A stretch of 64,000 nucleotides of DNA from Cyanomargarita calcarea GSE-NOS-MK-12-04C (GTDB lineage: Bacteria; Cyanobacteriota; Cyanobacteriia; Cyanobacteriales; Nostocaceae): assembly GCA_019359595.1 (NCBI GenBank), contig JAHHGZ010000018.1, forward strand, positions 88,914 through 152,913, given 5' to 3'. Positions 33,921 through 42,721 of this stretch are shown here, in pieces. Both the position numbers and the translations under genes were made by a program. Position 1 is the first letter of the stretch; the number at the start of each line of letters is the position of its first letter. Under the pieces are notes generated by a model. That model saw only the letters and a list, made by a program, of their open reading frames with translations, was not told the origin of the DNA and did not search any database.

Positions 33921-36788
33921 TTAAGGACACGCAGGCACGTTAATAAAGTTATCTTTGCCTGGTTGAAAAGTAACTGCACCTGTATTTTTACTAGCGACAT
34001 TATCCCGGTCAACTACTTGAAATTTCCCAGAATTCTGTTGTAATAAATAACCTGTTTTACTGTTATTTCCTCGCAAGGCTAAACACATAGCTTGCTTGCT
34101 ATTCATTCCGACAATTAAACCATCAATAAGCTGGTTTTCCAAAATATTTAAAGTGGCTTGAGAATTACCATTTGTTTGTAAGAATATACTATTATTAATA
34201 ATATTCCTGCTGAGAGTTGACTTCAAATTGGCATTTGTATTTGATTGGATAAAAAGCCCTTGTCCTGCACTATCTGTGACTGTTAAGTTATCAATAATAA
34301 AGTTTTGTTGTGCCACACCATTTGCTTGCACAAATATTCCTTGACCGCCTTCATTTTTGCTATCCAAATTTGTACTATTTACTTTACCATCAGTAATAGT
34401 AAATTCTTGTTTAACGTTATCATTAGCTTGGATAAAAATCCCCTGTCCGCGACTGCGATTAACTGTAGGATTATTCAGGGTAAAAGTCTGTTGTGTAAGG
34501 TTAGTTGGGTTGTTTATATCGCCACTAGTGGAGATAAAAATTCCTTGTCCGGCGCTGTTAGTTATCGTCGGGCTATTCAAATTAAACCTTTGCTGTGCCC
34601 CACCATTAACTGATATAAAAAGACCTTGACCGCCATCATCTTTACTATCTTTAAGTGTACTGCTAACTGTCGCCTTATTAATCTCAAATTCCTGTTTTGC
34701 AGCTCCATTAGCTTGAACAAAAATACCCTGACCAATGTTGCGGTTGACAGTTGGTATATTGACAGAAAAATTCTGTTGCGCTGCACCATTAGCAGCTAAG
34801 AAAATGCCTTGTGCTGAGTTGTCGCTAACTGTCGAACTATTCAAAGTAAATTTTTGTTGTCCTTGAGTATTCGCGGCTACAAAAATACCCTGTCCACCAT
34901 CACCATTACTATCTTTAACTGTACCGCTAACAGTCGCTTGATTAATCTCAAATTGTTGTTTTGCATTTTCATTCGCTTGAGCAAAAATCCCTTGTCCCCC
35001 ACTGCGGTTAACAGTTGGTGAATTCAATATAAACTTTTGTTGCGCTGTACCATTAGCAGCTAAGAAAATCCCTTGTCCGACATTATCACTTACACTAGTT
35101 TTATCCAGAGTAAAAGTTTGCTGTGCTGCGCTATTTGCCGCAATGAAAATCCCTTGACCCCCTTCACCCAGCCTATCTTTAACAGTACCGCGAACTATCC
35201 CACCGTCAAGATTAAATACCTGACGGCTATTATCGTTTGCCTGGATAAATACCCCTGCTCCAGTACTATTACTTACCAGATTATTACTTGCAATAATTTC
35301 TTGTTTAGCATTGCCAGATACTAGTGCCACCAGACCTTGAGCGCCACTGTTACTGATAGTGTTGTCTTTGATTGTGAACAGTTGTTGACCATCGCCAAAC
35401 CCTTGCAGGAAAATACCTTGACCTGCTGTTCCCGATATCCTGTTGTTCGCAATTAAATTATTTCCACCCACCCCACTCAAACCAATCCCCTGTCCCGTGG
35501 GATTAGTAATTTGGTTATCGCGAATGGTAACATTATTTATCCCAGAACCTTGGATAGCATTTCCAGTAGCGTTGGCGATCGCAAACCCGGATAATGTACT
35601 ATCATTGCCCAATGTCACAGTTCCCCTGACTGTTGGTAGCTGTCCGCTTCCTGATTTCGGCAACTGTAATAAACCAAATTCTTTTGTATCAATAGTCTGA
35701 ACAGGACTAGTTGATAAGACTGAGACTTTATCGGGAATTGAGAAGCTATCGATTCCTGGATTTTTACTAAAATCGACGTAAACAATATCCTCCGGCTCTG
35801 CGATATTCAAAGCAGTCTGTACCGTTCCAGTCGGATTTTCAATAGTACCTTCACCATTGCCTGTACCCAAATTTACATGGCGGAATTGCCAAGGCTTGCC
35901 TGTTTCCGGGTTGGTGGCGACAACTTGCGTATTGCGAGCTTGTTGGCTCACAGTAATTATTGGGGTGCGCCCAACTGGATCTGTAATTCGAGCAAAAATG
36001 CTGGGTTCTTTGGGATGAGGAGCGCGTCCTGTAGCAAAACTGACTCCCAAGTTCAAGACTAATCGGGTATCAAACACCGGGTCATGTTGCAACATTAAGC
36101 CTAAGCGGAGATTTTCCGTAGGACGGGCTTCCAGTCTACCTCTAACACCAATGGCATCTTTCATACCTTCACCTGTGTAGTAATACAGGCCAGCATAGCC
36201 CCGCAAATCGCCCTCTCCCAGCCCTGCCAATCGTCCTCCAGCCTCAATATCGGCACCAGCCAGCGCCACCTGAAATTGTTTTTGGGCATTTGACACCAGA
36301 AAATTTTGCCAGAATCGCGGACTACTAAGAGATTCTGCCGTCTGTTTACTGGTGTTTCCTAGAGGTAAGTAACCATTAATTCGCACATCCCAATTTCCCA
36401 ACCTTTCCAACCCAAAGCCAATTTGGGAGAAGACATTGTTCCCCGTATCACGGACATCGTAAGCGAGGTAGCCCCCGAAAAGTTCGTTACCATTGCCTTT
36501 AAATCGATGTCCTAGCACCAGATTTCCGCCCTTAGTGGAGTCAGTCAAAAAATTCAACTGTCCTTCAAAGAAAGTGAGGCTGCTTGCGGGAGTGTGTTTT
36601 ATCGGAATAAAGCCTTGAATGCTGAAATATGGTTCCTCATAACCAGCACCAGTACTTGTGAAGCTACCGCTAAAACGCGGGATTTTTGGGTTGATATTAG
36701 TTGTTTGAGCGATAACTCCTTGGGAGTCGCCAAGGGCGATCGCCCCAGAAAAAATTAAGATCAAAAAAGCAGGAGCAAATTTTTTCAC
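33921..36788 (-). CDS. Secreted right-handed beta-helix repeat protein with N-terminal barrel-like domain
   Basis: A 955-aa exported protein. A Sec signal peptide (KKFAPAFLILIFSGAIALG ... VIAQ) opens it. Residues about 30-290 alternate as beta strands (GYEEPYFSIQGFIPI, NLVLGHRFKGNG, LFGGYLAYDVRD, GLERLGNWDVRINGYLP), resembling inverse-autotransporter beta-barrel domains. From about residue 390 on, 15 rungs of the type GQGIF[IVL]-x-A-N repeat every ~30-40 residues with AQQ-F-x-L/I-N-x-x-T-V linkers, a right-handed beta-helix. The GTG at 36788 is preferred because it opens directly onto the signal peptide; the upstream in-frame TTG at 36917 would add 43 non-signal residues. It is probably an outer-membrane or surface protein; the ligand is unknown. 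Confidence 0.85.
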   Translation of the reverse strand: MKKFAPAFLILIFSGAIALGDSQGVIAQTTNINPKIPRFSGSFTSTGAGYEEPYFSIQGFIPIKHTPASSLTFFEGQLNFLTDSTKGGNLVLGHRFKGNGNELFGGYLAYDVRDTGNNVFSQIGFGLERLGNWDVRINGYLPLGNTSKQTAESLSSPRFWQNFLVSNAQKQFQVALAGADIEAGGRLAGLGEGDLRGYAGLYYYTGEGMKDAIGVRGRLEARPTENLRLGLMLQHDPVFDTRLVLNLGVSFATGRAPHPKEPSIFARITDPVGRTPIITVSQQARNTQVVATNPETGKPWQFRHVNLGTGNGEGTIENPTGTVQTALNIAEPEDIVYVDFSKNPGIDSFSIPDKVSVLSTSPVQTIDTKEFGLLQLPKSGSGQLPTVRGTVTLGNDSTLSGFAIANATGNAIQGSGINNVTIRDNQITNPTGQGIGLSGVGGNNLIANNRISGTAGQGIFLQGFGDGQQLFTIKDNTISNSGAQGLVALVSGNAKQEIIASNNLVSNSTGAGVFIQANDNSRQVFNLDGGIVRGTVKDRLGEGGQGIFIAANSAAQQTFTLDKTSVSDNVGQGIFLAANGTAQQKFILNSPTVNRSGGQGIFAQANENAKQQFEINQATVSGTVKDSNGDGGQGIFVAANTQGQQKFTLNSSTVSDNSAQGIFLAANGAAQQNFSVNIPTVNRNIGQGIFVQANGAAKQEFEINKATVSSTLKDSKDDGGQGLFISVNGGAQQRFNLNSPTITNSAGQGIFISTSGDINNPTNLTQQTFTLNNPTVNRSRGQGIFIQANDNVKQEFTITDGKVNSTNLDSKNEGGQGIFVQANGVAQQNFIIDNLTVTDSAGQGLFIQSNTNANLKSTLSRNIINNSIFLQTNGNSQATLNILENQLIDGLIVGMNSKQAMCLALRGNNSKTGYLLQQNSGKFQVVDRDNVASKNTGAVTFQPGKDNFINVPACP

Positions 36789-36995
36789 GATTGGCGATAT
36801 AAAGATACTGTCTCTCGTTATTACACCCGTAATCTGACCGAAACTGACAATGTGTGTAAAGAAACAGTAAAATATACGTAAATTTTCTACTTGGTCAAAG
36901 CAAAAGTATTTGCTCAACTATCGCTAGAATCAAAAGACCAATAAAATAGAGAGCGACTGCTTAAAATCCAAAGCGCTCCATCGTTAAGAAATACT

Positions 36996-38118
36996 ATGGA
37001 AGTTCTAGAAATCAAACGCGAAATCGAAATCTTGTCCGGTCGCCTGGGTAAAACCCAGGACTATCTTTGACCTACCTGCACTGACAGCCAAAATTCAAGA
37101 CCTGGAACAAATATCAGCCCAGCCAGAATTTTGGGACGACCAAAATCAGGCACAGCAAACACTGCAAGAACTGGACGAACTGAAATCCCACGTCGAACAG
37201 TACCATCAGTGGCAAGCAAATCTGGAAGATACCAGAGCAGTTGTTGAGCTTTTGGAACTAGAAACCGACGAGTCCCTACTGCAAGAAGCCGAATCTACGG
37301 TTACTAAACTTAACCTTGAACTCGACCAATGGGAATTGCAACAGTTACTTTCGGGTCCCTACGACCAAGAAGGGGCTGTATTAACAATTTCCGCTGGTGC
37401 TGGTGGTACAGATGCTCAAGACTGGGCATTTATGCTGATGCGGATGTATACCCGTTGGGGAGAAGCTCACGGGTACAGGGTAACTTTAGCAGAAGAGTCC
37501 GAGGGTGAAGAAGCGGGAATTAAATCTGCAACTTTGGAAATAACTGGGCGTTATGCCTACGGTTACTTGCGGTCAGAAATGGGCACTCATCGCTTAGTGC
37601 GAATTTCACCTTTTAATGCCAACGGCAAGCGGCAAACTAGTTTTGCTGGGGTGGAAGTAATGCCGCAAATCGACAAGACAGTCCAGTTGGATATCCCAGA
37701 CAAGGATTTAGAAATTACTACAACCAGGTCTGGTGGTAAAGGTGGACAAAATGTCAATAAAGTCGAAACAGCTGTGCGGGTGGTTCATCTTCCCACAGGT
37801 CTAGCCGTGCGCTGTACCGAAGAACGCAGCCAACTGCAAAATAAAGAAAAAGCCCTTGCTCGCTTGAAAGCCAAGCTGCTAGTCATCGCAAAAGAACAAC
37901 GAGCTTCGGAAATTGCCGAAATTCGGGGCGATATGGTCGAAGCTTCTTGGGGAAATCAAATCCGCAACTACGTATTTCATCCTTACCAAATGGTAAAAGA
38001 TTTGCGTACGAGTGTGGAAACGACGGCGATCGCGGATGTGATGAATGGTGAACTTGATTCGTTCATCCAATCCTATCTGCGTCAAGAAAATCAGCTAGTA
38101 GAAAGCGCTTCTGCTTAA
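36996..38118 (+). CDS. prfB: Peptide chain release factor 2, with programmed +1 frameshift
   Basis: A 373-aa product if the ribosome shifts +1 at 37065-37071. The first 24 codons ([20 protein letters not shown]...) run to an in-frame TGA at 37068-37070; translation then continues as D-L-P-A-L-T-A-K in the +1 frame to 38118. The RF2 anticodon tripeptide SPF (RISPFNANG) marks it as a UGA/UAA-specific factor, and the catalytic GGQ lies in [17 protein letters not shown]. The frameshift makes RF2 synthesis self-limiting: when RF2 is scarce, UGA decoding stalls and the shift occurs. It must not be read as a gene starting at 37252 or as a pseudogene. Confidence 0.97.
37056..37071 (+). promoter_or_regulatory. 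prfB: prfB programmed +1 frameshift site
   Basis: The sequence CAG GAC TAT CTT TGA C contains the canonical RF2 slippery heptamer CTTTGAC, identical to the E. coli site. The upstream stimulator is weaker than E. coli's AGGGGG: only CAGGA is present, 6 nt before CTT. Confidence 0.95.
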
Positions 38119-38255
38119 CTAAGTTAGGAGCTGTGTTGTCACTTGTTGTGGGAGGAGTTAAAAATACATAACTCATAACTCCCAACCCCGGCAAAGTGGC
38201 AACTGTCAATCAAGTGAACTGTTACAGTAATATTGGAGTTTTTTATCAAATCATC

Positions 38256-38408
38256 ATGAGTAATTCCTCAACTGAATCCAAACCTTCCTACGTTAAACTC
38301 GCGATGCGAAACATGGTGCACAAAGGTGGCACCTCGTTAAAACATTTTGCCTTAACTACAATTGGACTTTTAGCTGTGTTCGTTGGTCTTGCTTACCTGA
38401 CTCACTAG
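38256..38408 (+). CDS. DUF3285 small membrane protein
   Basis: A 50-aa cyanobacterial protein. A polar N-terminus with PSYVKLAMRNMVHKGG leads into one membrane helix (about 30-48, FALTTIGLLAVFVGLAYL). This matches the DUF3285 pattern as I remember it. It sits between prfB and ybeY on the same strand. The ATG at 38256 is chosen over the codon at 38196 because the extra 20 residues are not family-like. Function unknown. Confidence 0.8.
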   Translation: MSNSSTESKPSYVKLAMRNMVHKGGTSLKHFALTTIGLLAVFVGLAYLTH

Positions 38409-38515
38409 ATGCAAAAAAATAGGCTTCATTTAACAAATAGTCAAGAGACTTGCTACCACTGACTAAATAATCTTTATTTTGAATTTGGATGTCTAGAAAG
38501 GGGAGTTTGTGAGGA

Positions 38516-39043
38516 ATGCAAGTTGAATTATATTTACAAGATTCTTTTTACGAGTCCTCCCCAGAAAAAACTGTAAATTTTGGGGATAATGACAACCGAA
38601 TTACTGCCGAAACTTGGGAAAACTGGTTTAATCGTTGGCTAGAAATACTAGATTTGGATATTCCAATCGCAAAAGCTTACGAAATCGGACTGCTTTTATG
38701 TGACGATGGTGAAATTCAATCGCTAAATCTCCAATATCGTCACCAAGACAAGCCGACAGACGTTTTAGCTTTTGCGGCATTAGAGGTAGACGTTCCTGTA
38801 AACGAAGAAATTTTGGCATCTGCGCCTTTATATCTCGGCGATATAATTGTTTCAATCGATACAGCCAGCCGACAAGCTCAACAACAAAAACATCCTTTAC
38901 AAACGGAACTAGCATGGTTAGCATCTCACGGGCTGCTGCATTTAGTAGGCTGGGATCATCCGGATGAAGAAAGTTTACTGCGAATGTTGGAGCAGCAAGT
39001 ATATTTACTGAAGACAATAGGTATTGCTATTGACATAGAATAG
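38516..39043 (+). CDS. ybeY: Endoribonuclease YbeY (rRNA maturation factor)
   Basis: A 175-aa zinc-dependent RNase needed for 16S rRNA 3'-end maturation and ribosome quality control. The metal site H-x3-H-x5-H is present as HGLLHLVGWDH, and the fold signature QYRHQDKPTDVLAF and YLGDIIVS are conserved. The N-terminus is about 20 residues longer than in E. coli, as usual for cyanobacteria. A GAGG motif lies directly before the ATG and GGGGAG about 11 nt upstream. The next gene is dgkA, an arrangement common in bacteria. Confidence 0.96.
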   Translation: MQVELYLQDSFYESSPEKTVNFGDNDNRITAETWENWFNRWLEILDLDIPIAKAYEIGLLLCDDGEIQSLNLQYRHQDKPTDVLAFAALEVDVPVNEEILASAPLYLGDIIVSIDTASRQAQQQKHPLQTELAWLASHGLLHLVGWDHPDEESLLRMLEQQVYLLKTIGIAIDIE

Positions 39044-39193
39044 CGAGAGCGCAAGCGCCGACTTGTCAGTTCGCCTGCTTGCTAGTTTTGCTTTTATAAT
39101 ACACAAGAAGAAAAATAGTTTATTGCATCTACTTGCCAATCAATGAGTGTGAAAATTCCCTGTTAATGTACTCGCTGTTAAACTTTTATTCCT

Positions 39194-39655
39194 ATGTCCC
39201 AACAAGTTTCGTCGCCACCCACATCTAAGCATTTAGAAACACTAGCGATCAAGGACAGAGAGCTATCTTGGCAAATTGCCTCTAATTTGTTTATTAGCTT
39301 TAAGTATGCTTGGTCTGGAATCAGCTATGCATTTCTAACTCAACGCAATTTTCGCATTCATGTAAGCGTCTGTGCCCTAGCAATTGGCTTGAGCCTTTTT
39401 TTACATCTCAAGGCAGTAGAAATTTCAGTAATTGGCATAACTAGTGGTTTAGTTTTAGCGTTGGAGTTACTGAATACAGCGATTGAGTCCCTTGTAGACT
39501 TAACAGTTAAACAGACTTACCACGAATTGGCCAAAATTGCCAAAGACTGCGCTGCGGGTGCTGTACTTATTTCTGCTTTCGTTGCGGTGCTGGTAGCTTG
39601 TGCTTTGCTGCTTCCTCCCCTGCTAATTCTAATTCTGTCAGCTACTCAATCCTGA
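39194..39655 (+). CDS. dgkA: Diacylglycerol kinase / undecaprenol kinase family protein
   Basis: A 153-aa integral membrane kinase of the DagK family. After a soluble ~30-residue arm come three membrane helices with the catalytic motif LALELLNTAIESLVDL (Glu and Asn ligands for MgATP) and the conserved AKDCAAGAVL. It phosphorylates diacylglycerol or, in Gram-positive relatives, undecaprenol. The neighbour ybeY is its usual genomic partner. Confidence 0.93.
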   Translation: MSQQVSSPPTSKHLETLAIKDRELSWQIASNLFISFKYAWSGISYAFLTQRNFRIHVSVCALAIGLSLFLHLKAVEISVIGITSGLVLALELLNTAIESLVDLTVKQTYHELAKIAKDCAAGAVLISAFVAVLVACALLLPPLLILILSATQS

Positions 39656-39798
39656 ATACTTAGCGCTGCCTTTCATAAATTTGTAGGGAATGATTGAAGC
39701 TTCTTTCTTGGCTTGTTGGCTTATTCTGCTGAGGTTTTGAACTCGAAAAGGGTATGCTGTGAACTGGATAATGTTTTCATATTATCGTGAATGGAAAA

Positions 39799-39972
39799 AT
39801 GTATACTACAGCGCAGGCATTAAAATGTTGCCAGCTTTGTTGTGACCTTACCAGCAAATACTGCTCTATCGATTTAGTGACCGTAGATAAGCGAACTGAG
39901 AATATAATTATATTGGCTAGAGAAGAAATTAATATTGAAATTGAATCTAATGGGCAATGGAGGTTTGTATGA
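39799..39972 (+). CDS. DUF6888-like small protein, first of an ATGA-coupled pair
   Basis: A 57-aa protein (MYTTAQALKCCQLCCDLT ... VDKRTENIIILAREEINIEI) with the TAQAL-x-C-x-QLC and V-[TS]-VDxRT pattern I associate with DUF6888. It overlaps the next gene by four bases (ATGA), so translation is coupled. A GTG at 39787 is an alternative start. Such two-gene units are scattered in cyanobacterial genomes and look like a toxin-antitoxin or similar module, but no function is established to my knowledge. Confidence 0.75.
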   Translation: MYTTAQALKCCQLCCDLTSKYCSIDLVTVDKRTENIIILAREEINIEIESNGQWRFV

Positions 39973-40169
39973 GTGTAAAGCCAGACTTCACTATAATGAC
40001 CATGCTCCAACTTAGAGCTTATGTTTTAGCACACCGCGATAATGAGGAAGCCCTACAAGCCTATCTTGACAAGCTGCATTCTGAGAACCCAACTTCACGG
40101 GTATACAAGCCTGGAGATAACGTAGGTGATGCGATCGCAGAGTATTTGGAAAATAAACGACAATCATGA
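39969..40169 (+). CDS. DUF6887-like small protein, second of the coupled pair
   Basis: A 66-aa soluble protein (MSVKPDFTIMTMLQLRAYVLAHRDNEEALQAY...), with the [TM]-x-x-x-LRAYVLAHR-[DN]-[DN]-EEA motif I associate with DUF6887. Its ATG overlaps the TGA of the preceding gene. The C-terminal tail (VYKPGDNVGDAIAEYLENK) differs from the short family core. The partner relationship to the DUF6888-like gene is by co-occurrence; the activity is unknown. Confidence 0.78.
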   Translation: MSVKPDFTIMTMLQLRAYVLAHRDNEEALQAYLDKLHSENPTSRVYKPGDNVGDAIAEYLENKRQS

Positions 40170-40243
40170 GCCCCTTATAGGTTCAAACAAGGTAATATAA
40201 GCGGATTTGGTTTGAATAACAAAGAACCAGGAGCTTAATTGCT

Positions 40244-40843
40244 GTGCTTATAATCATCGATAATTACGACAGTTTTACTTATAACTTAGTACAGTATCTC
40301 GGAGAACTTGCAACAGAGTTTCCAGTCGCTTCAGAGATTAAAGTTTTTCGCAACGACAAGATATCTTTAGAAGAGATTGAAATATTAAAACCAGATGCCA
40401 TTGTGATTTCCCCAGGCCCAGGACGTCCTGAAGATGCTGGAATTTCGTTAAATTTAATCGAAAAGTTTGGCACCACCTTGCCAATCTTAGGCGTATGTTT
40501 GGGACATCAAAGCATTGGTCAAGTATTCGGTGGTAATATCGTCTCTGCTTGCGAATTAATGCACGGTAAAACTTCTGATGTGTCTCACGCTGGAGTCGGC
40601 GTTTTTCGAGGATTAAAGAATCCGATGACCGCAACCCGATATCACAGTCTAGTTATTGACCGCAAGACATGTCCAGAAGTGCTGCAAATAACTGCTTGGG
40701 TAGAAGATGGCACAATCATGGGAGTGCGACACCGGAACTATCCTCACATAGAGGGTGTGCAGTTTCATCCAGAGAGTGTCCTGACAAATTCCGGTAAGCA
40801 GTTATTGCGTAATTTTCTGGAACAATTACAGTCGGGAAAATGA
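40244..40843 (+). CDS. trpG: Glutamine amidotransferase of anthranilate / aminodeoxychorismate synthase (TrpG/PabA)
   Basis: A 199-aa class I glutamine amidotransferase. The catalytic triad is visible: Cys in GVCLGHQSIGQ, and His and Glu in GVQFHPES. The N-terminus LIIIDNYDSFTYNLVQYLGEL and the oxyanion region SPGPGRPEDAG are typical. It delivers ammonia from glutamine to TrpE or PabB for tryptophan or folate synthesis; the sequence does not tell which, and one amphibolic copy may serve both. Translation starts at GTG 40244, with CAGGAG about 10 nt upstream; no in-frame ATG fits the family start. Confidence 0.92.
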   Translation: MLIIIDNYDSFTYNLVQYLGELATEFPVASEIKVFRNDKISLEEIEILKPDAIVISPGPGRPEDAGISLNLIEKFGTTLPILGVCLGHQSIGQVFGGNIVSACELMHGKTSDVSHAGVGVFRGLKNPMTATRYHSLVIDRKTCPEVLQITAWVEDGTIMGVRHRNYPHIEGVQFHPESVLTNSGKQLLRNFLEQLQSGK

Positions 40844-41037
40844 GGATACCAATACTTGCTTGTGTATGCCTGGAACTGTAGATTTAAACATAGCGTCATC
40901 TGCTCACCGGGTTTCACGGTCACTAATCGTCATCGTGTCTACTCCAATTTTACTAAACCAGCAGCATTATAAGAATTCTGTTAGTGTTTCGGACCGCATC
41001 TTGAATATATGGGTTTCCAAGCTTCCCGGAGGTTTTT

Positions 41038-41898
41038 ATGAAACGGCGAGAGTTGATGGGCTACGCTGGGGCAGGGTTGGTAACAGCATTGGTTACTAAC
41101 TTGGGTTCTCAATTGAAGGCTGACGCACAATCTAACGGGTCCTTATCAGTTCAGTGGTTGGGTCATACTTGCTTTCTATTTACTGGTGGCGGTACGAGAG
41201 TTCTCGTCAATCCCTTTCGCACAGTTGGTTGTACCGCTGGATATCGTCTCCCAAAGGTGGCGGCAGATTTAGTGTTGATTAGCAGTCAACTGCTGGATGA
41301 AGGTGCAGTAGAAGGGTTACCAGGTAATCCCAAGTTAATTTACGAACCTGGTGCTTACGACTTCAAAGGTATGAAGTTCCAAGGAATTGCCATAGATCAC
41401 GATCGTAAAGGTGGCAAGCAGTTTGGGATCAATACAGCTTGGAGTTGGAAGCAAGCAGGAGTGAGTATCCTGCATTTAGGAGGAGCTGCTGCCCCAATTT
41501 CTATTGAGCAAAAAATCCTTATGGGCCGTCCTGACGTGGCGCTAATACCCGTGGGTGGTGGTTCAAAAGCTTACAATCCCGAGGAAGCGAAGCAGGCAGT
41601 ACAGGTGTTAAATCCCAAACTGGTGATTCCGACCCATTACCGCACTCAAGCGGCTGATGCTGCTAACTGTGAAATTTCGCCAATCGATGATTTTCTAACT
41701 TTAATGCAGGGAATGACTGTACGTCGTAGCGATGGTGACAGTATTTCTGTCAGTTCTGGTAGTTTATCGGATACTAGTGTTATTCAGATTTTGAGTTACA
41801 ACTTTAGCTCTGTTCCTGTGGTTAAACAGAAACCAAAAATCACACCTAGTCCCAATCCCACTCCTAGAGTTTCACCTCGTCGCCCAAAAGTTTTGTAA
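41038..41898 (+). CDS. Exported metallo-beta-lactamase-fold protein
   Basis: A 286-aa protein. A twin-arginine-like leader (MKRRELMGYAGAGLVTALV) is followed by a beta-lactamase-fold domain similar to the YcfU/UlaG-type (UPF0173) hydrolases: LSVQWLGHTCFLFTGGGTRVLVNPF, IDHDRKGGKQFG, SILHLGG, and VIPTHYRT. The first HxHxDH motif of active enzymes is missing: where DH would be expected the sequence has LISSQLLDEG. Catalysis is therefore doubtful. The Pro/Ser-rich C-terminus (residues 260-286) looks like an exported tail. The ATG has GGAGG 5 nt upstream. Confidence 0.8.
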   Translation: MKRRELMGYAGAGLVTALVTNLGSQLKADAQSNGSLSVQWLGHTCFLFTGGGTRVLVNPFRTVGCTAGYRLPKVAADLVLISSQLLDEGAVEGLPGNPKLIYEPGAYDFKGMKFQGIAIDHDRKGGKQFGINTAWSWKQAGVSILHLGGAAAPISIEQKILMGRPDVALIPVGGGSKAYNPEEAKQAVQVLNPKLVIPTHYRTQAADAANCEISPIDDFLTLMQGMTVRRSDGDSISVSSGSLSDTSVIQILSYNFSSVPVVKQKPKITPSPNPTPRVSPRRPKVL

Positions 41899-42297
41899 AA
41901 AGATGATTTTGGGATGGTGTTTTGCTTGCCTACAAGATTGGGCGAGCAGGATACCCATCCAGAAGATAGTATTATTTGTTAGTTTAAAAAACCAAAATTC
42001 AAATCCATAAATTATGACAAATGCTCCACAGGGCGTAGAACCGGGCTAGGTTAGCAAAACAAGCTAAACTTGACATTAGTCGCCACAAAGTAATTGGGAT
42101 GAAAATGCAAATCAAGTTTTTTGTGATCTAAGCGCATAGACAGCTTAACCGTACATATTTTAAAATCTGACTAATTGTAAGAAATTGACCCATTGCTGTG
42201 GCCACGCGAGCATGGTAAAGATTTTCTGCCGATTCCCGGATTATGGTGGAATAGCCTTAATAATATAAAAAGGTCTTTAGTAGAGGAGAGTCAACAA
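41899..42297. other. 399-bp non-coding gap
   Basis: No ORF or tRNA is visible. TTGACA at 42070-42075 could be a -35 element but has no good -10 at 17 bp. The segment 42283-42297 (GTAGAGGAGAGTCAA) contains the ribosome-binding site of the 40-aa peptide that follows. Confidence 0.4.
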
Positions 42298-42420
42298 ATG
42301 GACGTAAAGCTAATTTTAGTTGTATTGACAGTTGTTTTTACTGTGTCCTGCTTGTTCTTCGGCACAAAAAATGGCTTCTATGATTCTGACAACTATCATG
42401 GCAATGGCTCTGCACATTGA
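42298..42420 (+). CDS. 40-aa single-helix membrane peptide, PetN-like in outline
   Basis: A very small gene with a strong ribosome-binding site (GAGGAG, 9 nt before ATG). The peptide begins MDVKLILVVLTVVFTVSCLFF, one membrane helix, then GTKNGF and a polar His/Asn/Asp tail. The layout M-D-x(15)-FT-x-S-x(4)-G-x-x-NGF is reminiscent of the cytochrome b6f subunit PetN (which ends WGRNG[FL]), but with an 11-residue extension. Identity is not high enough to assign it. It may be a thylakoid photosynthetic small subunit or an unrelated conserved peptide. Confidence 0.7.
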   Translation: MDVKLILVVLTVVFTVSCLFFGTKNGFYDSDNYHGNGSAH

Positions 42421-42721
42421 TAAACAAGACTTACGCAGTTGTATGTAAAGGAAACACTACTTGAACGTAGCGGTAATTTATAAATTACCGCTACTTTGGT
42501 TATGTTTTGCGTAAAGCCTAAGCGCCCATAGTTTGCTTAAATCCGTCAAAGCAACTTTGATGAGTGGAGGCTTATGCACCGGACATAGGGACGCACCGGA
42601 CACGGGGATATGGAAAATTAATAAAAACAAAATCTCCACGTTTTGTGCTTCTGTTACGTCCCTGCATTGGTTGAAACCTGTGGGAAATATCCATAACGAA
42701 AAGTTTGGAGGGGAGGAAGGC

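Noticed and set aside
37252..38118. A 288-aa release factor gene starting at 37252
   Set aside because: The true start is at 36996, joined by the +1 frameshift at CTTTGAC; the short form would lack the N-terminal domain of RF2.
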